Source: Bacteroidales bacterium (GTDB taxonomy: Bacteria; Bacteroidota; Bacteroidia; Bacteroidales; 4484-276). Taken from it: 10,839 nt of DNA. Location of the stretch: positions 1 to 10,839 of the forward strand of contig JAGYLT010000052.1 in NCBI GenBank assembly GCA_018400545.1, in the 5' to 3' direction. The notes under the pieces are model-generated. The model was not told where the DNA came from, searched no databases, and saw only the letters and a list, made by a program, of their open reading frames with translations. Of this stretch, positions 1-7,609 are shown piece after piece. Positions within the stretch are counted from its first letter, which is position 1, and each line of letters starts with the position of its first letter. The position numbers and the translations under genes are program-made.

Positions 1-1
1 C

Positions 2-448
2 GGCAACTGGAATATGACCAACATAGCAGGAACCGCCAAAATCTGGAACGAATGCAACGCATCTTACACCGATATTCCGGCAAATGGCATCATCCCGGCC
101 ATGAACGGTTTTATGGTGCAGGTTACCGAAAGTTCAGGTTCGCTCACCATTCCTGCTGCATCCCGCACCCACGATGATCAAAGCTGGTATAAAAACCCGG
201 GTTATCCTAAAATTAAATTACTGGTAAAGGATTTGGAACAAAACACCGCCCAGGAAAGCACCATCCTGTTTCATCCCGAAGCGACCAAAGATTTTGATCC
301 CGAGCTGGATTCACGCTTTCTGGCCGGCTATGCGCCACAGTTTTATTCGGTTTCTGATGCACAAAACCTTTCGGTGAATGCTTTGAAAAGCCCGGATAAA
401 AACCTGGAAATACCATTTCACTTCATTAAAAATGAATCAGCAGATTTT
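2..448 (+). repeat. Module copy A, near-identical to 6454-6900
   Basis: Aligning by hand at a constant offset of 6452 bases, without gaps, gives about 41 mismatches in 447 bases (about 91% identity). Most mismatches fall at third codon positions. Bases 90-144 are a perfect 55-base match to 6542-6596. The left limit is unknown because the match runs to the window edge. The right limit is abrupt, near base 448, beyond which the two coding sequences diverge strongly. Confidence 0.9.
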
Positions 449-844
449 GAAATTCAATTGCTTGAAAATTCCACAGGCTCAAATCTGTTTCTGAAAGACC
501 TGAAATCCGGTGAAACCCAACAGCTTGAAGAAAATTCCTCCTATCGTTTTTCATCTGAAACCGGCGATATTCCGGCTCGTTTTATCCTGAGTTTTGATCA
601 TACGGGCATCAATAATCAAAAACCCGAAACCATAAAAATGCAGCTTATTGGCAATCAGTTGAATATTTATAATGCCAAGCATGCAAAAATTGAAGTTTAT
701 ACGGTTACAGGGCAACTGGCTTTTTCTGACTTTTCAAATGCTGATTTTTACCAGGCCACAATCACATCAACACCCGGATTATATATTCTGCGGGTTCAAA
801 AACCAGGTTTTTCCTCTGTTATGAAAATTTATTTGGACAATTAG
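2..844 (+). CDS. C-terminal part of a T9SS type A sorting-domain protein (5' end outside window)
   Basis: The frame is open from the left edge and no start is visible. The first Met, at base 14, lies inside a domain, because the residues before it (GNWN) match the interior of the large downstream protein. This is therefore the last 280 residues of a longer protein. Counting from that Met, residues 1-145 are about 93% identical to residues 1859-2003 of the 2134-residue neighbour and include the conserved patches IAGTAKIWNE, NGFMVQV, GSLTIP and HFIKNES. Residues 146-195 are only about half identical to the neighbour. Residues from about 206 to 276 form a Por-secretion-tail (type A) domain with the typical IEVYTVTGQL and PGLYILRV strands and a final KIYL strand. 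In this family the tail directs export across the outer membrane by T9SS and is cleaved or anchored at the surface. The catalytic or binding part lies upstream of the window and cannot be inferred. The gene probably shares a transcript with the next one. Confidence 0.93.
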   Translation, partial: GNWNMTNIAGTAKIWNECNASYTDIPANGIIPAMNGFMVQVTESSGSLTIPAASRTHDDQSWYKNPGYPKIKLLVKDLEQNTAQESTILFHPEATKDFDPELDSRFLAGYAPQFYSVSDAQNLSVNALKSPDKNLEIPFHFIKNESADFEIQLLENSTGSNLFLKDLKSGETQQLEENSSYRFSSETGDIPARFILSFDHTGINNQKPETIKMQLIGNQLNIYNAKHAKIEVYTVTGQLAFSDFSNADFYQATITSTPGLYILRVQKPGFSSVMKIYLDN

Positions 845-891
845 AAACAACCATAAACCAATTCATTAGAGCAATTTAAACATTACAAGCC
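845..891 (+). other. Short intergenic spacer between genes 1 and 2
   Basis: These 47 AT-rich bases separate the stop of the first gene from the ATG of the large gene. I see no strong hairpin with a T-run and no TAnnTTTG -7 element, so the two genes are probably co-transcribed. There is no Shine-Dalgarno sequence before the ATG, only an A/T-rich stretch, which is usual for Bacteroidota. Confidence 0.5.
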
Positions 892-3800
892 ATGAGAATT
901 TTCACATCCCTCTTTGTATTGATCCTGACCATTACCTTTGGGTTTTCACAGAACCATGTTTGCAACGAAAGTTTTGAAACCGCCCGAGACGGAAACCTGC
1001 CGGCAGACTGGCGGGTACAGTTTGCGAACGTAAGCCCATCGTGGGGCGACTGGCTTGAACGCGTTCACGATCCCACCAATGTTGAAACCTACGAAGGTGA
1101 CTACGGCCTGAAAATATCACCCAACGGCATTGAACAGCCCGATGGATCAAAAAATAACCGCATCCAAAACTGGGTAATTGGTGGAAACGGGTTTCCATCC
1201 TGCGGGCCAAACGGCAGTTTAAAAACTTCAACGCTCTATATGATCTCATTTATGGTGAAAGCAGAAAACCTCACCACCAGCGGCACACCCGGTTTATTGA
1301 TGTGGAACAACCAATACTGGGAAGGAGCAAGCGGTTATTTTTACATGGGTATTCCCACCGGAACCTATGACTGGCGGCAGGTAACAAGCACAGTAACCAC
1401 CTCTTCGGATCCGACAGAATTGGGGGGTAGTTTGTATTTTGAAATGCGGAGCCTCGATGGTGGGACCTTATGGCTCGACATGGTTGAATTTTTTGAAGTT
1501 GTCCCTTCAGAGGTCAGGCTTTCGGCTTCACCTTCAATGATTCTGCCATCAGGAAGTTCAACCATCACTGCCAGGATTTATGATGATGATGACCACTTTA
1601 TCGATGTGGCCACCAACGACATCACATTTACAATCAACGGTTCGGGAACATTTGCACAGGGTGCTTCGCCCTTGACTTTGGCAGCAGTGGCCGGGCAGCG
1701 GCAGGTTACTTTTTTGCCTTCGGAAACCGGTGAGGTTACCATCACAGCCACTTCACCCGGACTTACGCAGGCATCCGTAACCATCACTGTGAATGACCTT
1801 GGGCAGCCCGGTGTCCCCGAAATTAACATTCCTTATGGTGATGATGTGGAGACAGATTACTGGGCTTATCATCCCTATAACGAGGATTCGCCAAACTACA
1901 ACCCTTTGATCCTTTCTCAGGATTCCGACGGAAATCCATATACTGTGTATGATGTGGACGATAATTACGGTGGTGATATCGCTCAGGCCGTGCAGGCAGC
2001 CATGGATGCTTATGCAGCAGATCCAAACGAAAAAGCAAAAATTTTACTTACTGCTGGGATTACTTATTTTGTGCCAGATGAAGCCATTAAGATCTACGAA
2101 ACCAGCCACCTGCATTTTATGTGCGAGGGCGGAACAGCAACCATAAAAGCGCCGGCAACATTTACGGGGTTTCCGACCGTGGGCGGCGGCACATCAAACA
2201 ACATGATCCATATCCAGGCCCATGCAGGCGATCCCATGGAGGATAATTACGAAGCCAACAACCTTACGCAAACCTGGAAATACCTCGCTCCGGTCAGGGA
2301 TTTTTACTTCAGCAACATTCTTTTTGATATGAATGGCGTGGCCGATAAAGCCGTTGGCTTCCTCATTACCAAAGATGTGGTGTTCGATAATTGCGAATTT
2401 ATCAACTACCTCTCCTATGCTTCCCATGCCGTTTGCTTTTCTGATAATATCTGGTTTCGCAGTTGCGATTTTACTTCCACCACCGGACAAATGGCGGTGC
2501 TCTTTGACGGAACCCACGGCTGCGGTTTCCTGGATTGCGATGTGGATTTTAACACGGATTACGGTTTTAATTTTTATACCAACAACGACTGCACCGTAGA
2601 TGCCGACCTGGATTGTGAGCTCGATCCCAACGAAATGCGCATGACCAAATACCTCGTGGTAGCTGATAATCGCTTTGGCCTGGATGGCGGATCAATGACC
2701 GAGGTGGTGAGCGTTTCAGGGTCGCAAATCCTTGTTAAAAACAACGAGCTGGGTGGCGATGCCTACGTTTTTGCCCAACAAAAATCAGGATGTAATTTTA
2801 ACACCGGACGCCGGGTTCATGCGCCGTTTTATTACACAAACTTCAGGGTGGTCGGAAACACGGTCAATTCAGGGGTTACCCTCAACGACTTTTTCCGCAT
2901 CACCAACCACAACAACGATAACTGTGAGCCTGCCGATCCCGCATCACCATGCACAAACCCTGCGGATTATTCCGGCTACACAGGAAATTATGAAGTGCGC
3001 GGGAATGTCATCAATGGCGGTGTTTTAAACCCTGCCCGCAATTATCACAGTTATCCCAATCCTCCCTTTGTAACCCATGAAGAATTTACAGGAACCAATG
3101 CAAACGCCATTTTAACACCCAATTATGTTTGTGGAAACTGCTACCAGGATGCCCTTTGTGAGGCCGACGAGTCCGGGGTAAACTGCCTTGATCCGGAACC
3201 CGATTACAGCGCTTTTGGCTGTTATGAGGGAGCCGGCCCGGTTTATTACCTTGATGTGGACAAGGGCAGCGATTCGTATTCTGCCGAACAAGCACAGGAT
3301 CAAAATACACCCTGGCAAAGTTTTGAGCACGCCATTTACAATATGTCACCGGCTTCCACACTCATTATCCGGGAAGGCGTTTATGTGTGCGATGGTTCTG
3401 AAATTGAAATCGGTGGCGACAGCGGTGAGCTGGGAGGAACTTCAGCATCAGCAGCAACCGTGATAAAAGCCGAAACCGGTGAACGTGTGATCATCACAGG
3501 GCCAGATGTTGGCGGTGGCGTGCACGAGGCCAACCCCATCCGTTTGCGCGGCGATTATATCCGCCTGGAAGGAATATGGTTTGGTGGTGCCTGGGGCGAG
3601 GGCAATGAATTCAACCTGGGTAGCAATTCCATTCTTGATATTGCCGAAGGCCGCGAAATTATCGGCTGCACATTTTTTGGCTACAACAGCATTCGCGATG
3701 GCTATTACACGGATCTGTTCATGCATAAAAACCGCTTTGTAAGGATGGGGGTCTGCCTTGATCCGCCGGCTGTGTTTATGGCCGGACGTGCCGGAACATC

Positions 3801-6800
3801 GCAGTATAAAACCAAAGCAGTATTCGACAACAACATTTGGGTTGACGGAAAGGGCCAGGCCATGGTGGGTTGGCACAGTGCCCGCAATATCATGTTTACG
3901 CGCAACATTGTGGCCAACGTTTGGGGCGGGGTGGAATTTGACGATATCTATGGCGAAGCACAAGGTTCAGGCCCGGGAGGCGATCACTTTGTGGCCAACA
4001 ACCTGTTCTGGAACTCCGGTCAAACTGTTTCTGATCCCTGTACCGGAACCACGGTGGATTACAACGCCATTACCCACAATGCTTCCAACATGCACTCCAT
4101 CAACAACATCATGGCCCAAGGCAGCCGCATTGGGGTTTCGGCCATGATTGACGACCTGGAAAACTCTTCTGTTAATAAAAATGCCATCTATAATACCTCA
4201 ACCTATTCGGGTGATAATTCAGTTTCGATAAATGATGTGTCTGAATTTTCCAACCTCACATCAGGAGAATTAACAAACCTCTTCAGCAATATCAGCACAG
4301 CTTTCAGCCAAACCCCCGATCAGATTTTATTGGATTCGGATATCGCCGGATATTTCGATCTGCTCGAAAGTGGCATCACCACTACCGGAAGCACAACACT
4401 GGAAAATGCCGGACAGCCCTGGGTAACGGGTTCTGCTCAGATGGATATCGGGCCGGATGTGGATGCGCCCGGAAACTGTGCTGATGATTTCTGGACAGAT
4501 TTTTATCAGATTGCCGGTATTGACGGATACACAGGTTTCAGAAAGTGGAATACCCAAGGCAACATCGAATTAACGGCACCTTCCTTTGTTTTTGGCGATG
4601 GCAGCGGTTCAAACCGCAACTACCGTGGAACCTGTAATAACTGCTGGGATCTGGATTACCAGGTTATCATTGCGCCCGAAAACGCAACTATCATTAGCCT
4701 TGAATTTTTGGAATTTGATCTGGAGCGTGACGATGATTATTTAAGAATTTATGATGGAACCGGAGCAAAAGCCAACACACTGGCAGAGTTCACCGGTGAT
4801 GATTTGCCCTACAACATCATTTCAAATACCGGAACAATGGTGCTGGATTTTGATACCGACGGAGATAACAATACCGGAAAAGGATGGAAAGTAAGCTACA
4901 CCTCAACCACCGATGAGCAGGAACCCACTTTTTACGAAATGCTACCGGCATCGGTACAGGCCAATGTATTGTGGTGGGGCGATCATGAAGAATCTGACCT
5001 GAGCGACTGGGAAGATTATGGAACTGAGGCTTACTATTCGGGTGGCGGAATTTACTGCACAGGCAATTCCGGGGATACCGTGTATGGACTGACCACCGAT
5101 TACAAATACACCGGCAAACAAGGCATTGAAGCAACCATCAACAATGCCTGGCAGGCTGGCAATGGCAACAAAGCCATCCGTTATATGCGCTGGACAGACA
5201 AACCCTGGGATCAGGACGGGGATTATTTCCCCACGGATGCATATTACAGCGTTTGGATGTATTTTCCTGAAACTTACAATCCCAATAAGTATTCACCCTG
5301 GGATCCGGGCGATGGCGGTTGGTGGAATGTTTTCCAGTTTAAATCCGATGATTATGAAGACATCAGCCAGCCAACCTGGGTTTTGAATATTGCCCATGAT
5401 GACAGCGAAAACAAAATGTATTTCTACCTGTATTCGAAATACAATGCACCATTCTCTTTCACACAATCCCAACCACTGGAAGTGCCGGAGGATGAGTGGA
5501 TACATGTGGAAGCGTATTTCAAAAAATCATCCGGAAACGGAAATGGCGCCATTACCATCTGGCAGGATGGCGTACAGATATTTAGTGAAACCAATGTGGA
5601 AACAACTTTCCAGGAACAGTCGGTTTGGGGCATTGGCAATTACACAGATCACGTTGACGGAGGGCCGGTTGACGGCAGTGCAACCATATATTTTGATGAT
5701 GCCATCGTAGCCACCGAACCCATTCACCCGTATGCCTTTGGCACCTGGTCAGGGGCCTCGTCAACAGATTGGTCAACGGTTGCAAACTGGACCAATGGGA
5801 ATGTGCCATTACAGTTGTCGCAGGTTACGATACCAACAGACGGAGTTACAAACTTTCCTGTAATTGGAAATCTCCCGGATGGCCCGGCCGCATGCCGTGA
5901 GCTAAATATCGAAAGCGGAGCTTCAGTAACCATTGGGGCCGGCAAAGTGCTAACCGTAGATAAAACCATCACAAATCAAAATGGTACGGATGGCATTTTA
6001 ATCCTATCCAATGAAACAGCCACCGGATCGCTCATCCATCAAAATACAGGTGTGGGTGCAACCGTTCAACGATACATCTCCGCCTGGTCAAGTGATGTGC
6101 ATGGATGGCACTTTCTTTCTTCGCCGGTGAGCAATCAAAACATTCAGCCGGAGTTTGTCCCAAATCCACCAACTGCCAATCAGGACTTTTTTAAATGGGA
6201 TGAAGCCACGGCAACCTGGATAAATTCCAAAATGGATGATGGTGGCAGCCTGGCCTGGAACCCGGTTTTTGAATCAACATTTGTTTTAGGAAAAGGCTAT
6301 CTGACAGCTTACGACAACGACCAAACCAAATCATTTGAGCAAACTCTAAATGTAGAGGATGTAACGTTCGCTAACCTCTCCCGCTCAGGTGGCGATTATT
6401 CCGGCTGGCACCTTTTGGGAAATCCCTTTTCATCGGCCATTGCATGGAACGACGGTAACTGGAACATGACCAACATTGCCGGAACTGCCAAAATATGGAA
6501 CGAAAGCAATGCCTCCTATACCGATATTCCGGCAAACGGCGTCATCCCGGCCATGAACGGTTTTATGGTGCAGGTTACCGAAAGTTCAGGTTCGCTTACC
6601 ATACCTGCTGCATCCCGCACCCACGATGATCAAAGCTGGTATAAAAATTCGGGCTATCCTAAAATTAAATTATTGGTAAAGGATTTGGAACAAAACACAG
6701 CCCAGGAAAGCACCATCCTTTTTCATCCCGAGGCTACCGAAAATTTCGATCCCGAACTGGATTCACGCTTTTTGGCCGGATATGCCCCGCAGTTTTATTC

Positions 6801-7296
6801 GGTTTCGGGTGAGCAAAACCTTTCGTTGAATGCCTTGAAAAGCCCGGATAAAAACATGGAAATACCGTTTCACTTTATTAAAAATGAATCAGCAGATTAT
6901 CAGTTGGAGCTTTTGGAAAACAGTTCCGGGATGCCACTTTATCTTGAAGATTTCAAAAACGGGAACAGAATCAAACTTTCAGAAACAAGCCCTTATGCTT
7001 TCACATCTTCAAACGGAGATGAACCCGGACGGTTTTTATTGACTTTTCTTCCGGCATCTTTAGCCCAGCCAGGACCGGATACCCCAAAAATTTCAGTAAA
7101 TGGAAACGTTTTATCCATTAGTGATGATAACATCCCTTTCAGGATTTTAATTTATACTTCCACCGGCCAGGTAGTCTTTCAGGAAATTTCATCCACGAAA
7201 AATTACAGCAAAATGCTGAACCTGCAACCCGGGGTATATTTTGTGATCATAACAGGAAATGATACCAATACTTCTGCAAAAGTTTTCATTTGGTAA
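892..7296 (+). CDS. Giant secreted multi-domain polysaccharide-active protein (two beta-helices, CUB, lyase-like jelly roll, T9SS tail)
   Basis: This 2134-residue protein starts at an ATG directly followed by a good signal peptide (MRIFTSLFVLILTITFGFS, cut before Q20). Approximate order: 21-203, a jelly-roll sandwich resembling carbohydrate-binding modules of the CBM4/9/22 kind (NESFE start, aromatic-rich strands, TLWLDMVEFFEV end). Then 205-302, an Ig-like Big/invasin-type domain; 303-745, a first right-handed beta-helix; 747-777, a Cys-rich linker; 784-1195, a second beta-helix; 1222-1340, a CUB domain; 1352-1612, a concanavalin-type jelly roll like heparin-lyase/glucuronan-lyase families. 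Residues 1617-2134 are a T9SS-associated module ending in a type A sorting domain (about 2065-2134, with ILIYTSTGQVVF, LQPGVYFVII and a final KVFIW). The role inferred is extracellular binding and possibly cleavage of a polysaccharide. Catalytic residues cannot be assigned by eye, so the helices may be lyases, hydrolases or purely structural. Secretion by T9SS is the firmest part of the call. Confidence 0.92.
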   Translation: MRIFTSLFVLILTITFGFSQNHVCNESFETARDGNLPADWRVQFANVSPSWGDWLERVHDPTNVETYEGDYGLKISPNGIEQPDGSKNNRIQNWVIGGNGFPSCGPNGSLKTSTLYMISFMVKAENLTTSGTPGLLMWNNQYWEGASGYFYMGIPTGTYDWRQVTSTVTTSSDPTELGGSLYFEMRSLDGGTLWLDMVEFFEVVPSEVRLSASPSMILPSGSSTITARIYDDDDHFIDVATNDITFTINGSGTFAQGASPLTLAAVAGQRQVTFLPSETGEVTITATSPGLTQASVTITVNDLGQPGVPEINIPYGDDVETDYWAYHPYNEDSPNYNPLILSQDSDGNPYTVYDVDDNYGGDIAQAVQAAMDAYAADPNEKAKILLTAGITYFVPDEAIKIYETSHLHFMCEGGTATIKAPATFTGFPTVGGGTSNNMIHIQAHAGDPMEDNYEANNLTQTWKYLAPVRDFYFSNILFDMNGVADKAVGFLITKDVVFDNCEFINYLSYASHAVCFSDNIWFRSCDFTSTTGQMAVLFDGTHGCGFLDCDVDFNTDYGFNFYTNNDCTVDADLDCELDPNEMRMTKYLVVADNRFGLDGGSMTEVVSVSGSQILVKNNELGGDAYVFAQQKSGCNFNTGRRVHAPFYYTNFRVVGNTVNSGVTLNDFFRITNHNNDNCEPADPASPCTNPADYSGYTGNYEVRGNVINGGVLNPARNYHSYPNPPFVTHEEFTGTNANAILTPNYVCGNCYQDALCEADESGVNCLDPEPDYSAFGCYEGAGPVYYLDVDKGSDSYSAEQAQDQNTPWQSFEHAIYNMSPASTLIIREGVYVCDGSEIEIGGDSGELGGTSASAATVIKAETGERVIITGPDVGGGVHEANPIRLRGDYIRLEGIWFGGAWGEGNEFNLGSNSILDIAEGREIIGCTFFGYNSIRDGYYTDLFMHKNRFVRMGVCLDPPAVFMAGRAGTSQYKTKAVFDNNIWVDGKGQAMVGWHSARNIMFTRNIVANVWGGVEFDDIYGEAQGSGPGGDHFVANNLFWNSGQTVSDPCTGTTVDYNAITHNASNMHSINNIMAQGSRIGVSAMIDDLENSSVNKNAIYNTSTYSGDNSVSINDVSEFSNLTSGELTNLFSNISTAFSQTPDQILLDSDIAGYFDLLESGITTTGSTTLENAGQPWVTGSAQMDIGPDVDAPGNCADDFWTDFYQIAGIDGYTGFRKWNTQGNIELTAPSFVFGDGSGSNRNYRGTCNNCWDLDYQVIIAPENATIISLEFLEFDLERDDDYLRIYDGTGAKANTLAEFTGDDLPYNIISNTGTMVLDFDTDGDNNTGKGWKVSYTSTTDEQEPTFYEMLPASVQANVLWWGDHEESDLSDWEDYGTEAYYSGGGIYCTGNSGDTVYGLTTDYKYTGKQGIEATINNAWQAGNGNKAIRYMRWTDKPWDQDGDYFPTDAYYSVWMYFPETYNPNKYSPWDPGDGGWWNVFQFKSDDYEDISQPTWVLNIAHDDSENKMYFYLYSKYNAPFSFTQSQPLEVPEDEWIHVEAYFKKSSGNGNGAITIWQDGVQIFSETNVETTFQEQSVWGIGNYTDHVDGGPVDGSATIYFDDAIVATEPIHPYAFGTWSGASSTDWSTVANWTNGNVPLQLSQVTIPTDGVTNFPVIGNLPDGPAACRELNIESGASVTIGAGKVLTVDKTITNQNGTDGILILSNETATGSLIHQNTGVGATVQRYISAWSSDVHGWHFLSSPVSNQNIQPEFVPNPPTANQDFFKWDEATATWINSKMDDGGSLAWNPVFESTFVLGKGYLTAYDNDQTKSFEQTLNVEDVTFANLSRSGGDYSGWHLLGNPFSSAIAWNDGNWNMTNIAGTAKIWNESNASYTDIPANGVIPAMNGFMVQVTESSGSLTIPAASRTHDDQSWYKNSGYPKIKLLVKDLEQNTAQESTILFHPEATENFDPELDSRFLAGYAPQFYSVSGEQNLSLNALKSPDKNMEIPFHFIKNESADYQLELLENSSGMPLYLEDFKNGNRIKLSETSPYAFTSSNGDEPGRFLLTFLPASLAQPGPDTPKISVNGNVLSISDDNIPFRILIYTSTGQVVFQEISSTKNYSKMLNLQPGVYFVIITGNDTNTSAKVFIW
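1798..3126 (+). other. Domain within gene 2: first right-handed parallel beta-helix
   Basis: Residues about 303-745. The region opens with a pectate-lyase-superfamily-like entry (DIAQAVQAAMDAYA, then KAKILLTAGITYFV), followed by short repeating rungs with the pattern aliphatic-x-aliphatic-x-Asn/Asp-Cys/Asn-x-Phe, such as VVFDNCEF, IWFRSCDF and CGFLDCDV at residues about 496-552. Such rungs are typical of PbH1 repeats. An acidic insert with C567, D570, D572, D574 and C575 resembles a small calcium-binding loop. No family-specific catalytic motif is recognised. Confidence 0.7.
3241..4476 (+). other. Domain within gene 2: second right-handed beta-helix
   Basis: Residues about 784-1195. It begins with the signature opening of secreted beta-helix lyases and DUF1565-type proteins: YYLDVDKGSDS, then TPWQSFEHAIYNMSPASTLIIREGVY, then TSASAATVIKAETGERVIITG. 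Rungs such as REIIGCTFFG, LFMHKNRFV, AVFDNNIWV, IMFTRNIVANV and FVANNLFW follow. The opening is shared by PL6, PL9 and PL1-like and non-catalytic helices, so the reaction is open. The fresh N-terminal opening shows this is a second complete helix and not a continuation of the first. Confidence 0.72.
4555..4911 (+). other. Domain within gene 2: CUB-like domain
   Basis: Residues about 1222-1340 show the CUB pattern: an N-terminal Tyr/Cys segment (NYRGTCNNCWDLDYQVIIAP), a central acidic strand ending DDDYLRIYDG, and a C-terminal TGTMVLDFDTDGD followed by GWKVSYTS. In CUB domains the acidic residues of the DYLRIYDG region and the later D often bind calcium and mediate protein or glycan binding. 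Here the CxxC pair (C1248, C1251) is spaced more closely than the usual CUB disulfide. The match is made from motif memory only. Confidence 0.7.
4945..5727 (+). other. Domain within gene 2: polysaccharide-lyase-like jelly roll
   Basis: Residues about 1352-1612. The domain opens with WWGDHEESDLSDWEDYG. Its core has AIRYMRWTD, YYSVWMYFPE and WWNVFQFKSDD, then PLEVPEDEWIHVEAYFKKS, AITIWQDGVQIFSE and ATIYFDDAIVATEPIHPY. The W-x-H-V-E-x-Y-F-K strand followed by a glycine-bearing turn and I-x-I-W-x-D-G is characteristic of the heparin-lyase-I/PL20-type beta-jelly rolls, but also occurs in LamG-like non-catalytic binding domains. No substrate can be assigned. Confidence 0.6.
6454..6900 (+). repeat. 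Module copy B, near-identical to 2-448
   Basis: This is the counterpart of copy A, inside the C-terminal module of gene 2 (residues about 1855-2003). The two copies differ at ten of 145 residues counted from the shared Met (base 14 and base 6466) and at about 41 of 447 bases. Bases 6542-6596 are identical to 90-144. After base 6900 protein identity falls to roughly half over the next 50 residues and lower in the sorting tail. Confidence 0.9.
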
Positions 7297-7480
7297 ATGA
7301 ACTGACGATTGCACTCCCGGGCTTTTTGAAACAATCTTGCCAATGAATGGCCTGTTAACTGTTTGCAGTTGATTTAGAAATTTCCTTTGCTTGAGTTTTA
7401 CCCAAACTAACCAATTTTTACATCGCATTGTAATTTGCTTTATTGACAAGCCTTCCGGTGAAAAAGCCCTAATTTACGAT

Positions 7481-7520
7481 TTCCGGTTTCACCAAAATAT
7501 TTTCGTTTTCACCAAAATTA
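7481..7520 (+). repeat. Two adjacent 20-bp direct repeats
   Basis: Units 7481-7500 and 7501-7520 are directly adjacent. Their first 18 bases match at 16 positions, and both contain the exact 12-mer TTTCACCAAAAT (7487-7498 and 7507-7518). A period of 20 bases is close to two helical turns, so both copies would face the same side of the DNA. The units lie roughly 35-75 bases upstream of the -7 element before gene 3, a position that suits an activator-binding site. A third, inverted partial copy (GGTGAAAA, 7457-7464) lies upstream. Confidence 0.6.
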
Positions 7521-7525
7521 TTACC

Positions 7526-7539
7526 TGGTTAACAAACCA
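7526..7539 (+). promoter_or_regulatory. Inverted repeat over the -33 position, possible operator
   Basis: TGGTT and AACCA form perfect 5-base arms around a 4-base AACA spacer. The repeat ends about 15 bases before the -7 element and so covers the place where a -33 box should lie. It may be a small operator, or it may be chance in AT-rich DNA. Confidence 0.25.
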
Positions 7540-7554
7540 TGATTGTATGAACAA

Positions 7555-7562
7555 TATATTTG
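7555..7562 (+). promoter_or_regulatory. Bacteroidota-type -7 promoter element (TATATTTG)
   Basis: TATATTTG matches the TAnnTTTG -7 consensus of Bacteroidota sigma-ABfr promoters exactly. It lies 47 bases before the ATG at 7610, which would give an untranslated leader of about 40 bases. No TTTG box is found at the expected 19-21-base spacing; the region there is the inverted repeat at 7526-7539. The promoter may therefore depend on an activator. It would drive genes 3 and 4. Confidence 0.5.
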
Positions 7563-7609
7563 CCTCATACAGCAAAAAAGTACAAATCCTTTAATTAAAC
7601 CTTTTGACA

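Larger units (their letters stand above)
7297..7609 (+). other. 313-base non-coding gap between genes 2 and 3
   Basis: No credible gene lies here; the small open frames have neither a recognisable signal peptide nor a domain. Immediately after the stop of gene 2 there is no convincing rho-independent terminator. The best hairpin is a weak AACTG/CAGTT stem (7357-7370) without a T-run. The right half is strongly AT-rich and holds a 20-bp tandem repeat, a TGGTT/AACCA inverted repeat and a -7 element, described separately. The gap most likely separates two transcription units. Confidence 0.6.

Noticed and set aside
14..844. Gene 1 as a complete small protein starting at base 14
   Set aside because: The reading frame is open to the left edge, there is no signal peptide, and the first residues match the interior of a conserved module in genes 2 and 4.
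1576..1593. GAT/GAC run (YDDDDH) as a microsatellite or phase-variable tract
   Set aside because: There are only four acidic codons, the copies are imperfect, and trinucleotide changes would not shift the frame.
3448..3963. 171-codon open frame on the minus strand inside gene 2
   Set aside because: It overlaps the second beta-helix antisense, has no signal peptide or recognisable motif, and the plus-strand frame has clear protein domains throughout.
7355..7372. Hairpin TTAACTG/CAGTTGA as a terminator for gene 2
   Set aside because: The stem is short and AT-rich with one wobble pair, and no T-run follows. It is not strong enough to call.
7431..7437. TAATTTG as a second -7 promoter element
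   Set aside because: It has one base too few between TA and TTTG, no -33 box, and is far from the start codon; TATATTTG at 7555 is a better match.
7391..7594. 67-codon plus-strand open frame in the gap before gene 3
   Set aside because: The composition is typical of AT-rich non-coding DNA, it spans the tandem repeats and the -7 element, and it shows no domain or signal peptide.
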